In this document: positions 10,399 through 21,879 of the stretch, in pieces | Layout: each line of letters starts with the position of its first letter | Numbering within the stretch: position 1 is the first letter of the stretch | Assembly (NCBI RefSeq): GCF_047511655.1 | Contig: NC_133396.1 | Span: forward strand, 128,659,490-128,723,489 | Direction: 5' to 3' | Origin: Castor canadensis | Taxonomy: Eukaryota > Chordata > Mammalia > Rodentia > Castoridae | Length of the DNA stretch: 64,000 bases | Translations under genes and position numbers: made by a program | Notes under the pieces: model-generated | Seen by the model: only the letters and a program-made list of their open reading frames with translations | Told to the model about the DNA's origin: nothing | The model's database searches: none

Positions 10399-10612
10399 TT
10401 TTTTTTTTGGTGGGACTGGGGCTTTATGCTTGCAAAGCAGGCACTCACAAAGCAGGTGCTGTACTGCTTGAGCCACACCTCCAGTCCATTTTGCTCTGGT
10501 TGTTTTGGAGATGGGGTCTCGAGGACTTTTTTGCTTGGGCTGGCCCCTTGAACTATGATCCTCCGAATCTCAGTCTCCCAAGTAGCTGGGATTGCAGGCG
10601 TGAGCTGCCAGC
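10399..10612 (-). mobile_element. B1-dID SINE with TSD
   Basis: An antisense dID ('ggtgggactggggctttatg', 'gagccacacctccagtccat') is followed by an antisense B1 ('ttttggagatggggtctcga', 'gctgggattgcaggcgtgag'). The dID holds a short internal duplication ('aagcaggcactcac' / 'aagcaggtgctgtac'). The near-direct repeat 'ttctgggtaattttc' / 'ttctggataattctt' at 10384 and 10613 is the probable TSD. Confidence 0.88.
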
Positions 10613-10629
10613 TTCTGGATAATTCTTAA

Positions 10630-11489
10630 TAAGGGAAAAATTTAGTGCCAGAGGGAGGTGCTATTAGCAAGCATGCACAACTAAATTTTTTTTTTTTTGG
10701 AAATAGGTTTTTTTTCCATCTTCATCTTTGCAATTCCTGGGTCCTTTCTCTCCTTTTTTTCACCACATGGATAGAGGGAAGAGGAGAGTGTTCTTTCTTG
10801 AATCTCCCAAATTCCTGCTTGTGAGCATTCTTGTGGGTCCCCATTTCCTCAGGCTAACTCTGCTCCTGCAGTGGCCTGGAGTCCTTTGCTCCCTCCCCCT
10901 GCCCGTCTGGGAGGCATCATCCGTTCAACTTTCAGACTATGAAAGCACAGGAGGAAGCCGACTATTCATTTGCTGCTATAGATTTGCCAAGACGCTAGTT
11001 TAATAAACAAAATAAATATCTCTTCTCAGCATTTTCTCCCATTATGAATATGTATGAGCTCTTGGAACTTTGGAGGAGGCAGGCTTCTGGGGACAGCTTC
11101 TGGATTTAGAGCCCTCCTGGTGGAGAATGGCAGAGGGCTTGCAAGCTCTTTTCCACAGCCCTCCAGCCCTCCAGCCCCACACTGTGTCACTGAAGAGGTG
11201 CAGAGGAAACAAGACGAATTGGATGGATTTTTCATATAATCTGTCAGCAAACACTTAACGAATGCCTACTACCTACTACTTGATAGTCACTAAAATAGCA
11301 GCTGATGCCACAAAGATGACCAGGATGTATAGTTGCAGTCCTTGAAACTTCATGGCCTCCTAGGAGAAAACCTATAAACAAGCAAATTCCAAATGCAATG
11401 TGACAAGTAGAGCACCAGAGGCAGGTGCATCATATTATAGGGGTTTGTTTACTTGACAGATTGGGGTGGGGAAAGCCATACAAACTATG
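10630..11489. other. Unique intergenic sequence
   Basis: No supported gene. A T-run lies at 10686-10699. Short overlapping open frames at 11026-11258 on both strands show no domain. Confidence 0.4.
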
Positions 11490-11670
11490 CATGCAGACAC
11501 ACTAGCATCAAATTTCAGCTCTACAACTCAGTTGAATGGTGTAGACAAATTATTTATAAAAAGGAGTCAATGTCTTCCTTACTGTTTTTGTGACTATTGG
11601 AGATAAATGTATTTAAAGCACTCAGTGTAGTGACTATCACCTAGTTGGCTCTTAATAAATTATAGCTTTT
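11490..11670 (-). mobile_element. MIR SINE
   Basis: 'tttcagctctacaactcagt', 'tggtgtagacaaattattta' and a 'ctcttaataaatt' end follow antisense MIR. Confidence 0.5.
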
Positions 11671-11734
11671 AATGAGCGGCATTGATTTTTTTTGAAGGTT
11701 AGCTCCAATAAATAGCACACAATAGAATTGCACT

Positions 11735-11880
11735 TTGAAATGTATAAGTCACTTCTAAATTCATTATCTCACCCTGGGAAGGAGGTATTTTTGGTCCCCT
11801 TCCATCCATAAGGAATCTGGAGCTCAGAGAGGCAAGGAACTTTAGCCAAGACAACACAGCTAGAACAGAAATGCTGAGAA
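11735..11880 (+). mobile_element. MIR SINE
   Basis: 'attcattatctcaccctggg', 'atctggagctcagagaggca', 'tttagccaagacaacacagc' and 'tagaacagaaatgctgag' match the MIR core in sense. Confidence 0.6.
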
Positions 11881-13504
11881 AGAACCTTGCTGGGACAGGA
11901 CAGAGAACAGATGGACCTGCATCGCCCGGAGAACAGGGACCTTCTGCCTTCATTGTATCTTCAGGCTGCAGTGCTGAGGAGAGGGAGCGGGAGGAAGAAG
12001 AAAGGGATACATGTGGCTGCCACTCATGTGGGGATGACAGAAAATGCTGGAGGTCCTGGAGATGGCTTGGGGGAATCCAATCAGAGGATGTAAATCGGTG
12101 GGACTCCTATGTTTTCTTACCATCTCAGACAAGAGCCTTAGACAGAGAGGCTAACGCTAGAAGGGCACACAAAGGAAGCTTTGTCCTTTTCCCTTGTTTG
12201 AAAATTTTGCTGCCCCCTTTCACTCCCCTGAGGGATGAGCAGTAAACTCCTGCCATGGAAAGTGGCTTGCCTACATGTTTTGGGGTAGCAAGGACACAGG
12301 AGCAGCGTCCTGCTGCAAGGAAAGAGGGTTCCCAAGGGATGTGTGGGTGGTGGTAGCTTTTCAGGGAATAAGCAGGCAGACAATCTCCAGCACATTCTAG
12401 AGACCGGAAAGGAGAGGTGAGAGGAGCACAGGGACCCATGGGGCTTCACAGTAGCACAGTCCCCTTGCATTCCCTGAGTGGAGCCAGACTGGAAAGCTAG
12501 GCCTGGAAGCTGACTCCATGTGTTCCCCTACAAACGCATCTCCACTATCCTTATGTGGTAACAGGCTCAGAGGCAGATCTCAGGGGCTTTCAGAGAAGTC
12601 ATGGGAAGGCAGAATAAGTGGGTGCTGGCTGCACCTGCTCTGGGCTGGGAGGAGGACAGCTGGAGCAGGTGGCCCCAAGAGGGTGGGGCTGAAGCTTTGG
12701 AGCGCAGTGGTGTGTGCAGAAGCCCTCTGAGCAGCAAGACCTCAGGAGGGGCAGCGTGGTAGGGAGCAGTCTGGGTCCTGGTCCCAGTGCTGCTGCTAAC
12801 TACTCTGTACTGCTCATTGACAAGACTTCCCAGGCCTCAGTGCCATCTGCAAAATTGGGTGAATAATTCTAACCCTAACCATTTCACGATATTCAGAGCA
12901 AGAACCACCGAATGTAATAGACATAAGAAAGCACCGAGAATTGCAATAAACTCGAAAGGCTAGGACACAGTCTCGTGTGTTGTTTATTTTAATCTTTTTA
13001 AAATCACAATCCGATACCATGTTAAAATCATACCTCCTGTTTTTCCCATTCCTGTCTGTCCTTGCCCAGCACCTAGCAGGGCAGCTGATCTGCTGCATTT
13101 GCTCAGTGCCTGGCTGATTGCTGGCTTGACAGCACATTTGTGACCATCTTCAACTTTTCTTCAAGCCTATAGTCACCGCCTTCCTGTCTGTTTGGGGCAT
13201 TGGGTGAGGGTGGGGTGGGCAGCCAGGTCTACGCTGTGCAGTGTTAGAACAGAACAGCACACGCCTCGTTTGCAGCAATGTGGATTTAGACTAGACTTCC
13301 CACAGATGAAGTGAGCTGGCAGGCCTGAGGAAGAAAAGGGAAAGGGAGGGACTGTGGATTTTGAGGTCTCTCCATTAAGGCTTTTTTGCTCTTTTGTTTT
13401 TCTGAAGTATTTTCGAGTAAGTTACAAATATTATGATGGTCACCACAGATACTTTAGTTTGTATCTCTGAAAAATTAGGGCTTTCTTGAAGATGGTGAGT
13501 GGAT
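11881..13504. other. Unique intergenic sequence
   Basis: Several open frames of 100-124 codons occur (11871-12245 plus, 12125-12470 minus, 12814-13137 minus). None shows a recognisable domain, and they overlap on opposite strands, as expected in GC-rich non-coding DNA. Confidence 0.45.
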
Positions 13505-14184
13505 GCGGTGTGTGAGCCTGTGTGGTGTGGGTGTGGTGTAGATGTGTGGTGTGTATATGCTCTGTGTGTGAGGTATGCAGGTAGTGTGTGAGTACCTGTG
13601 ATGCGTGTAACATGAACAATATGTATGTGTGCCATGTGTGAAAGTGATGTGTGTGTGGTACGTATGTGCAGGTGTGGAGTGTATGGTGTGTGTGTGTGTG
13701 TGTTTGTGGTGTGATTGTGGCGTGTGTTATGCTCTATGTGTAAGTGTGGTGTGTATATGATTTATGTTTGCTGTGAGTGTGGTGTGTGTTGATGCGAGTA
13801 TGGTGTGTATGGTGTATCTGCGTATAGTATGCAGAATGTATGGTGTGTGTGATGTGTATGGTGTGATGTGTGTATGTGTCAGTGTCACGTGTGTGTATGT
13901 ACGTGTTGTGTAGGTGTGTGGTGTGTGTTATGTGTGTATGATGTACATGCATGTGTATGTATGTGTGTGATGAGTGTATGTGTTGTGCATGATGTGTGTA
14001 TGTGACGTGTATGTGTGTATGTATGTGTGATGTGTGTATGATGTGTATGTGTGTGTGATGTGTGTATCATGTTATATATGTGTGTGATGAGTGTATATGT
14101 GTTGTGTAAGACGTGTGTGTTGTGTATGTGTGCAGGATGTGTGTATTGTTGTGTTGTGTGTGATGCATGTGTTGTGTGTGTGTA
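13505..14184. repeat. 680-bp degenerate TG-rich array
   Basis: The plus strand is almost entirely units of the form TGTG(T/G)(A/G)TG with 'gtgtgatg', 'gtgtatg' and 'gtgtggtg' variants. It behaves as a degenerate minisatellite grown from a (TG)n microsatellite. Translated frames here (for example the His/Thr-rich ones on the minus strand) are artefacts of the repeat. Confidence 0.92.
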
Positions 14185-14189
14185 AAGTG

Positions 14190-16334
14190 TAGACAGCTCT
14201 GGGGACGATTTGAATGCCTGTTTTGTCAGAGGCCAGGGAAGGGTCTCTGTATGCTTTCTTCACTTCCTTCTTGTCTCAGCCTGGGACCCCAAGCCTGGTA
14301 GGGGCAGGTGGAGCTGAGGAAGCTGATGGAGGCAGCAGCAGCGTCCCCTGCTTCTCCATCTCAGCCCCTCCCAGAGGCACTCTGTCCTTGTCAGGAACTC
14401 CACAATCTCTCCCCAAGAAACCTGGATAGAATTGAGCGCTGAGTGTGGTACTCAAACTGCAAATCAATGCAGTCTGAATTAAATATTGATTTTCCCCCTT
14501 CCCTTTCAAGGAAGTTTCTTTAGAGTAATTGGCTTGCTGGTTTTGTTTTTTGCTTTTTAATTTTTTATCCTGATCCTTAAACTCTCCATTGCTGAAGAGT
14601 GTCCTGAAGAGAGAGCATGGTCCCCAGGCGCCCACCTTCCTCGAGGCCCTCCTCCCTCCCCACTCTGGTAACTTTCCTCTCCCAAGAGAAGATGTGGGAG
14701 AAGTGGCTCACAGAAAATTGACTGTGTGCATCAGCCCACGAGGCTGTGCAAAGGGCAGCCGCCTGCCCTCAGACGCCCCTGGGCTTAGACATCTTGTCCC
14801 AGAAGGGAAGCTGAGACATCACCAAAGCTGAGTGAGAGATGCTATGCTTCATTAGGTGCTTGACATCTTGGGGCCCACTAGGCTGCTCCCTTTGATCTCC
14901 TTCAGGAAGTCTTCCTTGACCTTCCCCCTAAGGCCAAGGGCTCCCCTCCACAACATCCCTTGAGCTTGCCAGGGCTGGATTAAGATAAGCAACAGGTCCT
15001 GAGCCTTGAAAAGACTGCAACACATTCCTGCATCTCCAAGCAATGTCACACTCAACAAGAGATACATAGAGAGTAAGAAACGCCAAAAGAGTTCTGATGT
15101 TTTCCCATAATGACAACTAGAGTATCAAGCAGCCTGTCATCTTGATTTTTCTGTCCACGCCTGCTTTGCTAGGGTCAGTGGCAGGTCCATTTTCAAGTGG
15201 AGGCTGGAATCCTGCACCCTTAGGGGAGGGTTTCCCAGCCTCCCCTAAGAACCCTAGGCTGGAAGCAGCATAGGGCTCTCCTTGCCTCCCCTGGAACCGG
15301 CTCTCTTTCCTCCCACATGACAGCAACTTCCCAGAACTACCAAACTTTCAGTTAGAGTTAGCCTCCAGCTCTGGCAGCAGAGAAAGAAAACAGCCAGGTC
15401 TCTGTTCCCAGAGGCCCAGTCTGGAGGGGAGGCTGTTCTGGGATGTGCTTGTTAGTGGAGAATTTAATTACTGCCCTCTCGCCAGGCTGAAGGCTCTGTC
15501 TCCATAGAGCCTCTCTCCTGAGCACACCACCACTCTTTATGGAAAAGTCTCTATAGGTCTCAAGTTGAAGGTGTAGAATGGAAAATCATGGACTGGCCCT
15601 GGAGACTACAGTCTTCTCCAGGAGGAGAAAATGGGGCTCCAATCTTGGGAGCTTCTGTCCCCTTTGCTGGAACTGCCTTCCCCTAGAGGCTGGGGTCTGG
15701 GTGTGAGTGGCGAGAACGCACTCATTCCTGCACACTGATCAGTCCTAATGTGTGTCAGGGTGCGATGGAAAGGAATGCAGACATCGAAACACAGCCTGTG
15801 ATGGGGACACCTGCAGTGCAACCCACACATGGCCAATTACAAGGCAGTGTGAGAAGTGCTATGGATGTGCCTTACAGTGCATGGAGGAACGCCCGGCCCC
15901 ATGTGAGGTGGGGTGGGTGTGCACAGGGGCTAGGGCTGATTTGGCACTGGTCCTTATGAATAGGTTAGCCAAGCCAAAAAAAGGTTTGATTTGGTAATGG
16001 GTGTTGTTTAGTAGATACAGAAAGGTGTCCTAAGAAGAGAAATGACAGAGCAAAGGAAGAGAGACTCTTGGGGGTGGGGGGAGACTATGTGTTGTCTGTA
16101 AAGGGGGTGCCTGGTGCTGTGAGAGGTGATGGGGCATACAGGCAGGCCTGGGGTCAAATGGCAGAGGCAGGCTGCCCAGCATGCATCCGGGTTCTGTGAT
16201 CCTGGGAAGTCTCTACCATGGGACCAAATGGGACCAGCTTGGCAGGGAAGTGAGAGGCTGTATACGAAGTGCTTAGTACGGTCTATATATTTTAGCAGTT
16301 TATTTATTTTGCTTGACACTTTTACTCATGAGTC
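14190..16334. other. Unique intergenic sequence, weak L2-like patch
   Basis: No supported gene. An L2-like 'ctccttcaggaagtcttcct' occurs near 14895. A cysteine-rich open frame at 15752-15997 was examined and rejected. Confidence 0.4.
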
Positions 16335-16405
16335 ATATGACCTTGCAAAAGTTATTTATAGGTCTCATCCTTAGTTTTCTCGTCTGTAAAATGAGGTTTT
16401 AAAAA
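16335..16405 (-). mobile_element. MIR SINE fragment
   Basis: 'tgaccttgcaaaagttattt' and 'tagttttctcgtctgtaaaa' are an antisense MIR core. Confidence 0.6.
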
Positions 16406-16667
16406 AGCGTCCACTCATTTGTGAACAGATGAATGGCTGTTTACTGACCTTGACTCCCCAGATCCTAGAGCAAAGCCCAGGGTACAGAGACTGTCTTTCC
16501 CCCTCCTTGCCATTCTTCCAGCCCCTCTCAGGGCCTACGTGCTCCAAAAGTCTAGCAACCATTTGTTTTCCTTTCAGCTCAGGGTACATTCTGCTCTATA
16601 CCCATCTTCCAGAAATAGATTCAACTCCAAGTTCAGCACTCCTTCCACTAAATTCCAATTGCCGCAA

Positions 16668-16796
16668 CTTTTTTTTTCGATTTTATGTTTCGAGATAGGG
16701 TTTCACTATATAGGCCAGGCTGGCCTGGAACTCCCAATTCTCTTGTCTCAGCCTCCTGAGTGCTGGGATTACAGGTGTGAACCACCACGTCTGGCC
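16668..16796 (-). mobile_element. B1 SINE
   Basis: An antisense B1 with a T-run start, 'gagatagggtttcactatat', 'ccaggctggcctggaactcc', 'tgctgggattacaggtgtga' and 'accaccacgtctggcc'. 'tgccgcaa' / 'tgccacaa' at the edges is a possible TSD. Confidence 0.92.
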
Positions 16797-17001
16797 TGCC
16801 ACAATGTATTTTTAGTCTAACAATGACATATAGTTTTTTTGCCTAACAAATTAGCAGTGTATTTAAAAAATCCAACGGTGTTAAGAATACAGAGAAATAC
16901 ATTGCTAATATAACATTTTAGATGTAATATGTAAACTGCTAGAATCCATTAAGATAGCTGACAATATGTATTAACAAACAAAAAGTATTCAAGTTATTTT
17001 T

Positions 17002-17083
17002 TCCTGGTACCCGTTTTTTTGGTGATGATGGTGGTGATGTCTCACTCATGCAAGACAAGTGCACTGAGCTACATCTCCAGCCC
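17002..17083 (-). mobile_element. ID SINE with 10-bp TSD
   Basis: An antisense ID: 'gtcactc'-like spacer, 'gcaagacaagtgcactgagc', 'tacatctccagccc'. The repeat agttattttt at 16992-17001 and 17084-17093 is a perfect target-site duplication. Confidence 0.85.
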
Positions 17084-17239
17084 AGTTATTTTTGATTCTG
17101 ACAATCAATCCCAAATAGATAATCCTACATCCACTTGTACAAGTGTATGTGTTGCTGCATTATGAATCATAAGATTGAAGACAATCTATATAAATCAATC
17201 CTAAGATATTAACTAATGATAGAGTCACCTCCCCAAACT

Positions 17240-17562
17240 TGGGATGTGCCTAGAGTGGTCAAGTTCATAGAGGCAGAAGGTAGAATGGTCGTTGAGTGGT
17301 GGTAATGGTTACACAACTATATAAATGAACTTATTGCAACCGAACTGTGTACTTAAAAATGGTTAAAATGGTGAGCCAGGCATGGTGACACCTGCTTTAA
17401 TCCCAGCACTTGGGAAACTGAGGGAAGAGGATCATGAGTTTGAGGTCAGCCTCACCTACAAGGCAAGACTCTGTCTCAAAAATAAAAAGAACAAAACAGA
17501 ACAAAAATGATTTAAATGGGAAATTTTGTGTTATGCATATTTTACACAATTTAAAAAAAAAT
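17240..17562 (+). mobile_element. L1M 3' end, split by a B1
   Basis: 'gcagaaggtagaatggtcgt', 'aactgtgtacttaaaaatgg' and 'ttaaaatgg' lead into a B1 insertion. The L1 resumes with 'aaattttgtgttatgcatat' and 'tttacacaatttaaaaa'. This is the well-known L1M 3' UTR end, in sense. Confidence 0.85.
17373..17508 (+). mobile_element. B1 SINE nested in L1M
   Basis: Sense B1: 'gccaggcatggtgacacctg', 'taatcccagcacttgggaaa', 'gactctgtctcaaaaataaa'. The target repeat is 'ttaaaatgg' (17363) versus 'tttaaatgg' (17511). Confidence 0.93.
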
Positions 17563-18044
17563 ATGGAGAGGTGGCTGGGTCCCTGGTGGGTGGCGTGGTT
17601 TCTAACAAACCTCTCCTGGGTTTGTCCCCATCCCGAAGAAAACTCCTCTGGAAGGTGGTGGCTGAGCAAACCAGTTCGCTTATTTCTAGGCCATGAGATA
17701 CATGAAACAGTCAGCCAAATGCATTGCAAGGCACAACAGGCAAGCTTCTGGGTTGGTGTTACGCCCCACAGCTACAGAAGGGTATGGTTCGAGTTCAAGA
17801 CCTCACCACAGTGGGGGAGGAACAAGGACGCTCTTCTGTAGGCCAGGGCCTCTTTCATACTTGTTAGAAAAGTCTTTTAAAACACCCTCAGACTCTGGGA
17901 TGGGCTCAAATTCAAGAAGCGAGGTAGTGCTAAATGTCACAATTGGGAGGGGCTGGGAGTGAGAGCAGGAGGTGTGGAGCCAGGGCCAGGGCAGCTCTGT
18001 GCTCCAGACAGTCAGTCCTGCTAACTGCTCTCTGTGCCGGCACT
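17563..18044. other. Unique intergenic sequence
   Basis: No gene or clear repeat was recognised. Confidence 0.4.
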
Positions 18045-18295
18045 GAGGTTATGGAAGCAGTGTAGGACAGGGACTAAGCTCACAGACAGAAAAGCTGAGC
18101 TACCTGGTTCAAGCTTGGGGTCTGCTCCTTAAGGTGTTACCTTGAGTGAATTATGCAACTAACACTGTGACTCAGTTTCCCATCTGCAAAGTGAGGACAA
18201 TAAGAACCTACCTGGTAGGCTGCTATGAGGATTAAGTGGGTTTAGAGCTGCAAAATGCCTAGAGAAATGCCTGGTAAGCTGTACGGAAGTTGTTG
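18045..18295 (-). mobile_element. MIR SINE
   Basis: 'ctgagctacctggttcaagc', 'tgactcagtttcccatctgc', 'aaagtgaggacaataagaac' and 'gctatgaggattaagtgggt' give a long antisense MIR. Confidence 0.8.
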
Positions 18296-18607
18296 GGTTT
18301 TTTTTTTTTTGGCAGTATTGGGATTTGAACTCAGGGCCTTACACTTGCCAGGCAGGCACTCTATCACTTGAGCTATGCCCATAGCCTTTTTTGCTATAGT
18401 TATTTTTCAGGTAGAGTCTTGTTTTTCTTGCCCAGACAGGTCTGGACTACAGTCATCCTATCACCTAGCTGGGATAACAAACAGATGCCACCACACCTGT
18501 TGCAATAGGATCTCATAAACTTTTTGCCCTGGCTGGCCTCAAACTACTAACCTCCCATCTCTGCCTTCCAAATAGCTAGGATTACAGGTGTGAAACACCA
18601 TGCCAGC
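18296..18607 (-). mobile_element. Trimeric B1-B1-dID SINE
   Basis: Plus-strand order: T-run and antisense dID ('ggcagtattgggatttgaac' through 'ttgagctatgcccatagcc'), first antisense B1 ('ttttcaggtagagtcttg' to 'gatgccaccacacctg'), second antisense B1 ('aggatctcataaactttttg' to 'gattacaggtgtgaaacacc'). It shares its three-part architecture with the element at 7080. Confidence 0.82.
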
Positions 18608-18904
18608 TGTAAGTTTCCATTAAGTAAGATTCAATCAACTATCAGCCCCCTGGAGCTCACAAAGTGAGAAACCCTTAAAGCCAGAAAGTCAAACCCTTGA
18701 AGCTCTCTGCCTCCTCCCTCTCCTGTCTAAGAGTTCCTTGGCCTCGACTGTACAGCAGGGAACTTTTATCCATACTCGTGAAAGAAGGGAGTGTGTGGGG
18801 ACTGTGGAGCCCCAGAGGCTGGAGTAGGGTGCAGGCCAGGCTGCTTGCTTTGGCTGGCAACCTCTGCACCTCCTGATGGGTTCAGGCGAGGGCGTGCCAA
18901 GAGC

Positions 18905-19080
18905 AGGCGGATGGTGCTCGTGATGGAAGCAGATTAATGTAATCACTATATTACCAGCCTCACTCACTCCCCCACTCTTTCCCTTAATGGTGATTATTAT
19001 ACTTATTAGAGGCTCAGCTGCCAATGGTTATTGATTCTCCCCGCTGCAGCATTTTAATCAGGGATTTGAAGCTATTGTTG
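18905..19080. promoter_or_regulatory. Candidate conserved non-coding element (TAAT-rich)
   Basis: This unique, repeat-free block holds several homeodomain-type cores: 'gattaatgtaatcac' (18932), 'cttaatgg' (18983), 'gattattat' (18991) and 'ttaatcaggg' (19053, OTX/PITX-like TAATC). It looks like a developmental enhancer, but this is inference from composition only. Confidence 0.3.
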
Positions 19081-19519
19081 GTAACGCAAACCTCCGAGGG
19101 CCCCAAGACAGGTGCAGGGCACTGGAACCTTTGCAGCCAGGCAGGTGAAGTCCCCCAGGGTTCCAGAGTCATATAAAGCACTCAACCCAGACACATCCTG
19201 CCTCTGTGTGGTGGCAGGAAAGGGAGGGATAGAGAAGGAAATGGAACTTTCTTGGTGTCCCTCAGCAGAGGCAGCTGGCAAGTGCTTTTCATCAGGGGCT
19301 TTCTCTCTTAGGTACACTGTCAATGCCCCAAATGGGGAGGGCGCTCTTCCCCAAAGACCTCCACAGTCACTCAGTGTCACCACAGTCCCCTGCCAACTGG
19401 CACCAAGGGGCTGAACTGAATTTATCTGGGTCTGGACAGTGGAAGGCGAAGCGTTAGCAGTTTGGCTGGATTGTGGCCAGGACACCCCCGCCATTTCTCT
19501 GGGGCTTGGGGCAAGGGTT
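19081..19519. other. Unique intergenic sequence
   Basis: No gene or clear repeat was recognised. Open frames of 100-140 codons overlap on both strands without a domain. Confidence 0.4.
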
Positions 19520-19725
19520 AGAATGCGCTCACATCTGCTGAACCCTTGCGAGGTGTCAGGCGTGGTGTTAGGAGCTTTGTCCCATTTTCTTCTTCAGTCC
19601 CCATATCAGCCTTTCCGGCGACAAGTCATTCAGCCCATTTTACACAGAAACTCAGAGTCACAGTGATTTGCCCAGAGAGATCACTCAGGTGGGTTAGACC
19701 TGGGTTAGACTCAGGGCTTACCCTT
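19520..19725 (+). mobile_element. MIR SINE
   Basis: 'gcgaggtgtcaggcgtggtg', 'ttaggagctttgtcccattt', 'cagcccattttacacagaaa' and 'cagtgatttgcccagagaga' follow MIR in sense. Confidence 0.75.
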
Positions 19726-19728
19726 GTT

Positions 19729-19848
19729 GGTATTTTGAGATGGGGTCTTACTATGTAGCACAGACTGGCCTCAAATTTGTGATCCTCCTGCCTCCTGCTG
19801 CTTCCCAAGCACTGAGATTACAGCTATGTGCCACCATGCCCTGCTGTC
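19729..19848 (-). mobile_element. B1 SINE
   Basis: Antisense B1: 'tttgagatggggtcttacta', 'cagactggcctcaaatttgt', 'gatcctcctgcctcctgctg', 'tatgtgccaccatgccctg'. Older and more diverged than the copies at 16668 and 17373. Confidence 0.88.
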
Positions 19849-21879
19849 TTTTGTAGGTCAGGAAAACCCCATTTCACACATCATTGGTGAAGAATCTTCC
19901 AGACCTACCTGGATGTCAGTCCTGCACTAACATCCTAGCTCTGCTCTTTGTAGGCTCTGGGGACCTGAATGAATTTTAGACTTTTCACACATGAGCCCAA
20001 GAGAAGAAAGTCTGTGTACTGACAGAGCCGACTGCCCGGGCCCTGTGGTCAGGCTATGGCCCTGCACTGGGGAAAAGCCCTGTGGCCCCAGCTCCAGCTC
20101 CTGCTCGGCCATCCCGGTCTTTCTACCTTTGTGTGCTGAGGATAATGCCATGCTGGCTGGCTGAAGCCCTTGGCCATTACTGACCAGAGGGTACTCTCAA
20201 ACCTGGCAGTCCTGTGCTGGCTGGCACCTGCCTGGTACCTCCCACTGCTCAGGACGCCATCATGTCTCCTGGCTAAATTCCAGAAGTCATGGCCACATGA
20301 AGCTCTTGTAGCAAGTGCAGAGAGCAGGCAATAAAAGTCAAGTGAAAATTCAATAAATCAAAGATATTAAGCATTATGAAAATGGATTTCATACGGCCAC
20401 ACACAAATGGATGCAAAATGTGGATACTTTTCTGCTCTGCTGTAAATATGAAGTGGGTTATGTTTTCGCAGTTAAAAATGACTGCAGGCCTTTGTAGTAG
20501 ATACTGATGAATTCTGGGTCCAGCTGGGGCTTCACCTGCCTGCTGGTACCAGAGAGGACAGGACAGGTGACATCCTGGGCACACTGCTGTTGAATATCTG
20601 TACTGGGAAAACTCTTAAAAATCCAGAAGCCAGTTCTCTAGTGCTCTTTAAACACCTAGCCCCTCTATTTTTCAAGAGACAAAGAGGATGGAGGAAGAAG
20701 ACATGACTGCCTCTTGGGGACCCCCATACCCCAGTACAACCTGGCAAGCATCCCTTTCTTCTTCCCTGGCTCTCCTCTGTGTCTCTCTGGCTTCCTTCTC
20801 CTTCCTCCTTCCCCTCTGTCTCCTCTGAGTCACCTTAGGCCTGATGCAATGGTGGGCAAATGTTATCTCTGAGATCCTGCTGGCAGACTGGCTCTTGTGC
20901 CTCCAACAAATGACCCACATGTGCCTGTCACTCCTGTGGGGCACAGACACAGTCCATACACCAGGTACAGAAGCCCAACTATGGTCCTGGAGAGACTGCA
21001 TTCCCTTTAGGGAGGAGGCAGACTGGTGGTAGAACTGAGTCCTGGGCATGAGCTGAGTGTCGTAAGGCAGAGCTGCCACCCTCTGAGCCTCAGGTTTTCC
21101 TTATTTGTATAGTGAAGACATAAGCGAATGAAGACACACATGTGACCAACTGAGACAGTACCCTGGTTCACCCCGCCATTCTGTTGTTCCACAGGCCCTG
21201 GCTGCCTGTTTCCCCTTCCTCTTCTTAGCCGCCCTGTGTTCTGGCTGTAGCATCTGGCCAGGGTGAGGCTGGGATAGGCTGGGAGTTGGGTGGCACCAGG
21301 AGGCCTGATGCTGGCTGGAGCTGCAGCACTTCTGTCCTTCCCGCCCTCAAGGAGTGATGTATGTGGATCCACATAGCCCCAACCAATGGGTCCTAATATG
21401 CCCTGAGACTTGCTGATGAGTCACAGCAGGCTGACACCACACACATGAAAGGAGCCTGTTGTGATCTTGGTTATGATAACGAGCATTGAGTGAAACTTGG
21501 AAGTGCATCAGAGAGGTGGGTTGCTATGGTCCCTGCCCTGGCTCCTTGGAAATCCAATACAAAGGACCTTTGTCCATCATCCCTGTCACATCTGCCCTCC
21601 TGGGCTGTTCTGATGGCTCGGAGGGAGAAGGAGGTCTCCCAAGAAGGGAACCTTTCATGGGGGAGGGGAGACTCTCAAGGGAGGGTCTGGGACACACGTT
21701 CCAAGAAGCATCCTGCATCGTCCCAGGGGCCCTACAGCAGCCCCACATTTCAGACACTGTGACAACCAGCCAGGCTCCAAAAGGGCTTCAAAAGGGAAAG
21801 CTTAGGCACATCCAACTTCTCTTATAGCACTGTTCTGTTGTTAGGCTCTAGGAGTCAAACGATGACGAGCACTGTGTTC
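19849..21879. other. Unique intergenic sequence
   Basis: No supported gene. The AT-rich block 20290-20510, with 'aaaatggatttcatacggcc', looks slower-evolving than its surroundings (see findings). Confidence 0.4.

Noticed and set aside
12869-12882. Telomere-like 'ctaaccctaacc'
   Set aside because: Only two units; chance, or far too short to be an interstitial telomeric array.
13734-14263. His/Thr-rich minus frames
   Set aside because: They are translations of the TG array at 13505-14184.
15752-15997. Cysteine-rich 81-codon plus frame (many C in the first 55 residues), defensin-like at first sight
   Set aside because: No signal peptide, cysteine spacing matches no family that I know, and a second open frame overlaps it. 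TG/TGC-rich composition explains the cysteines.
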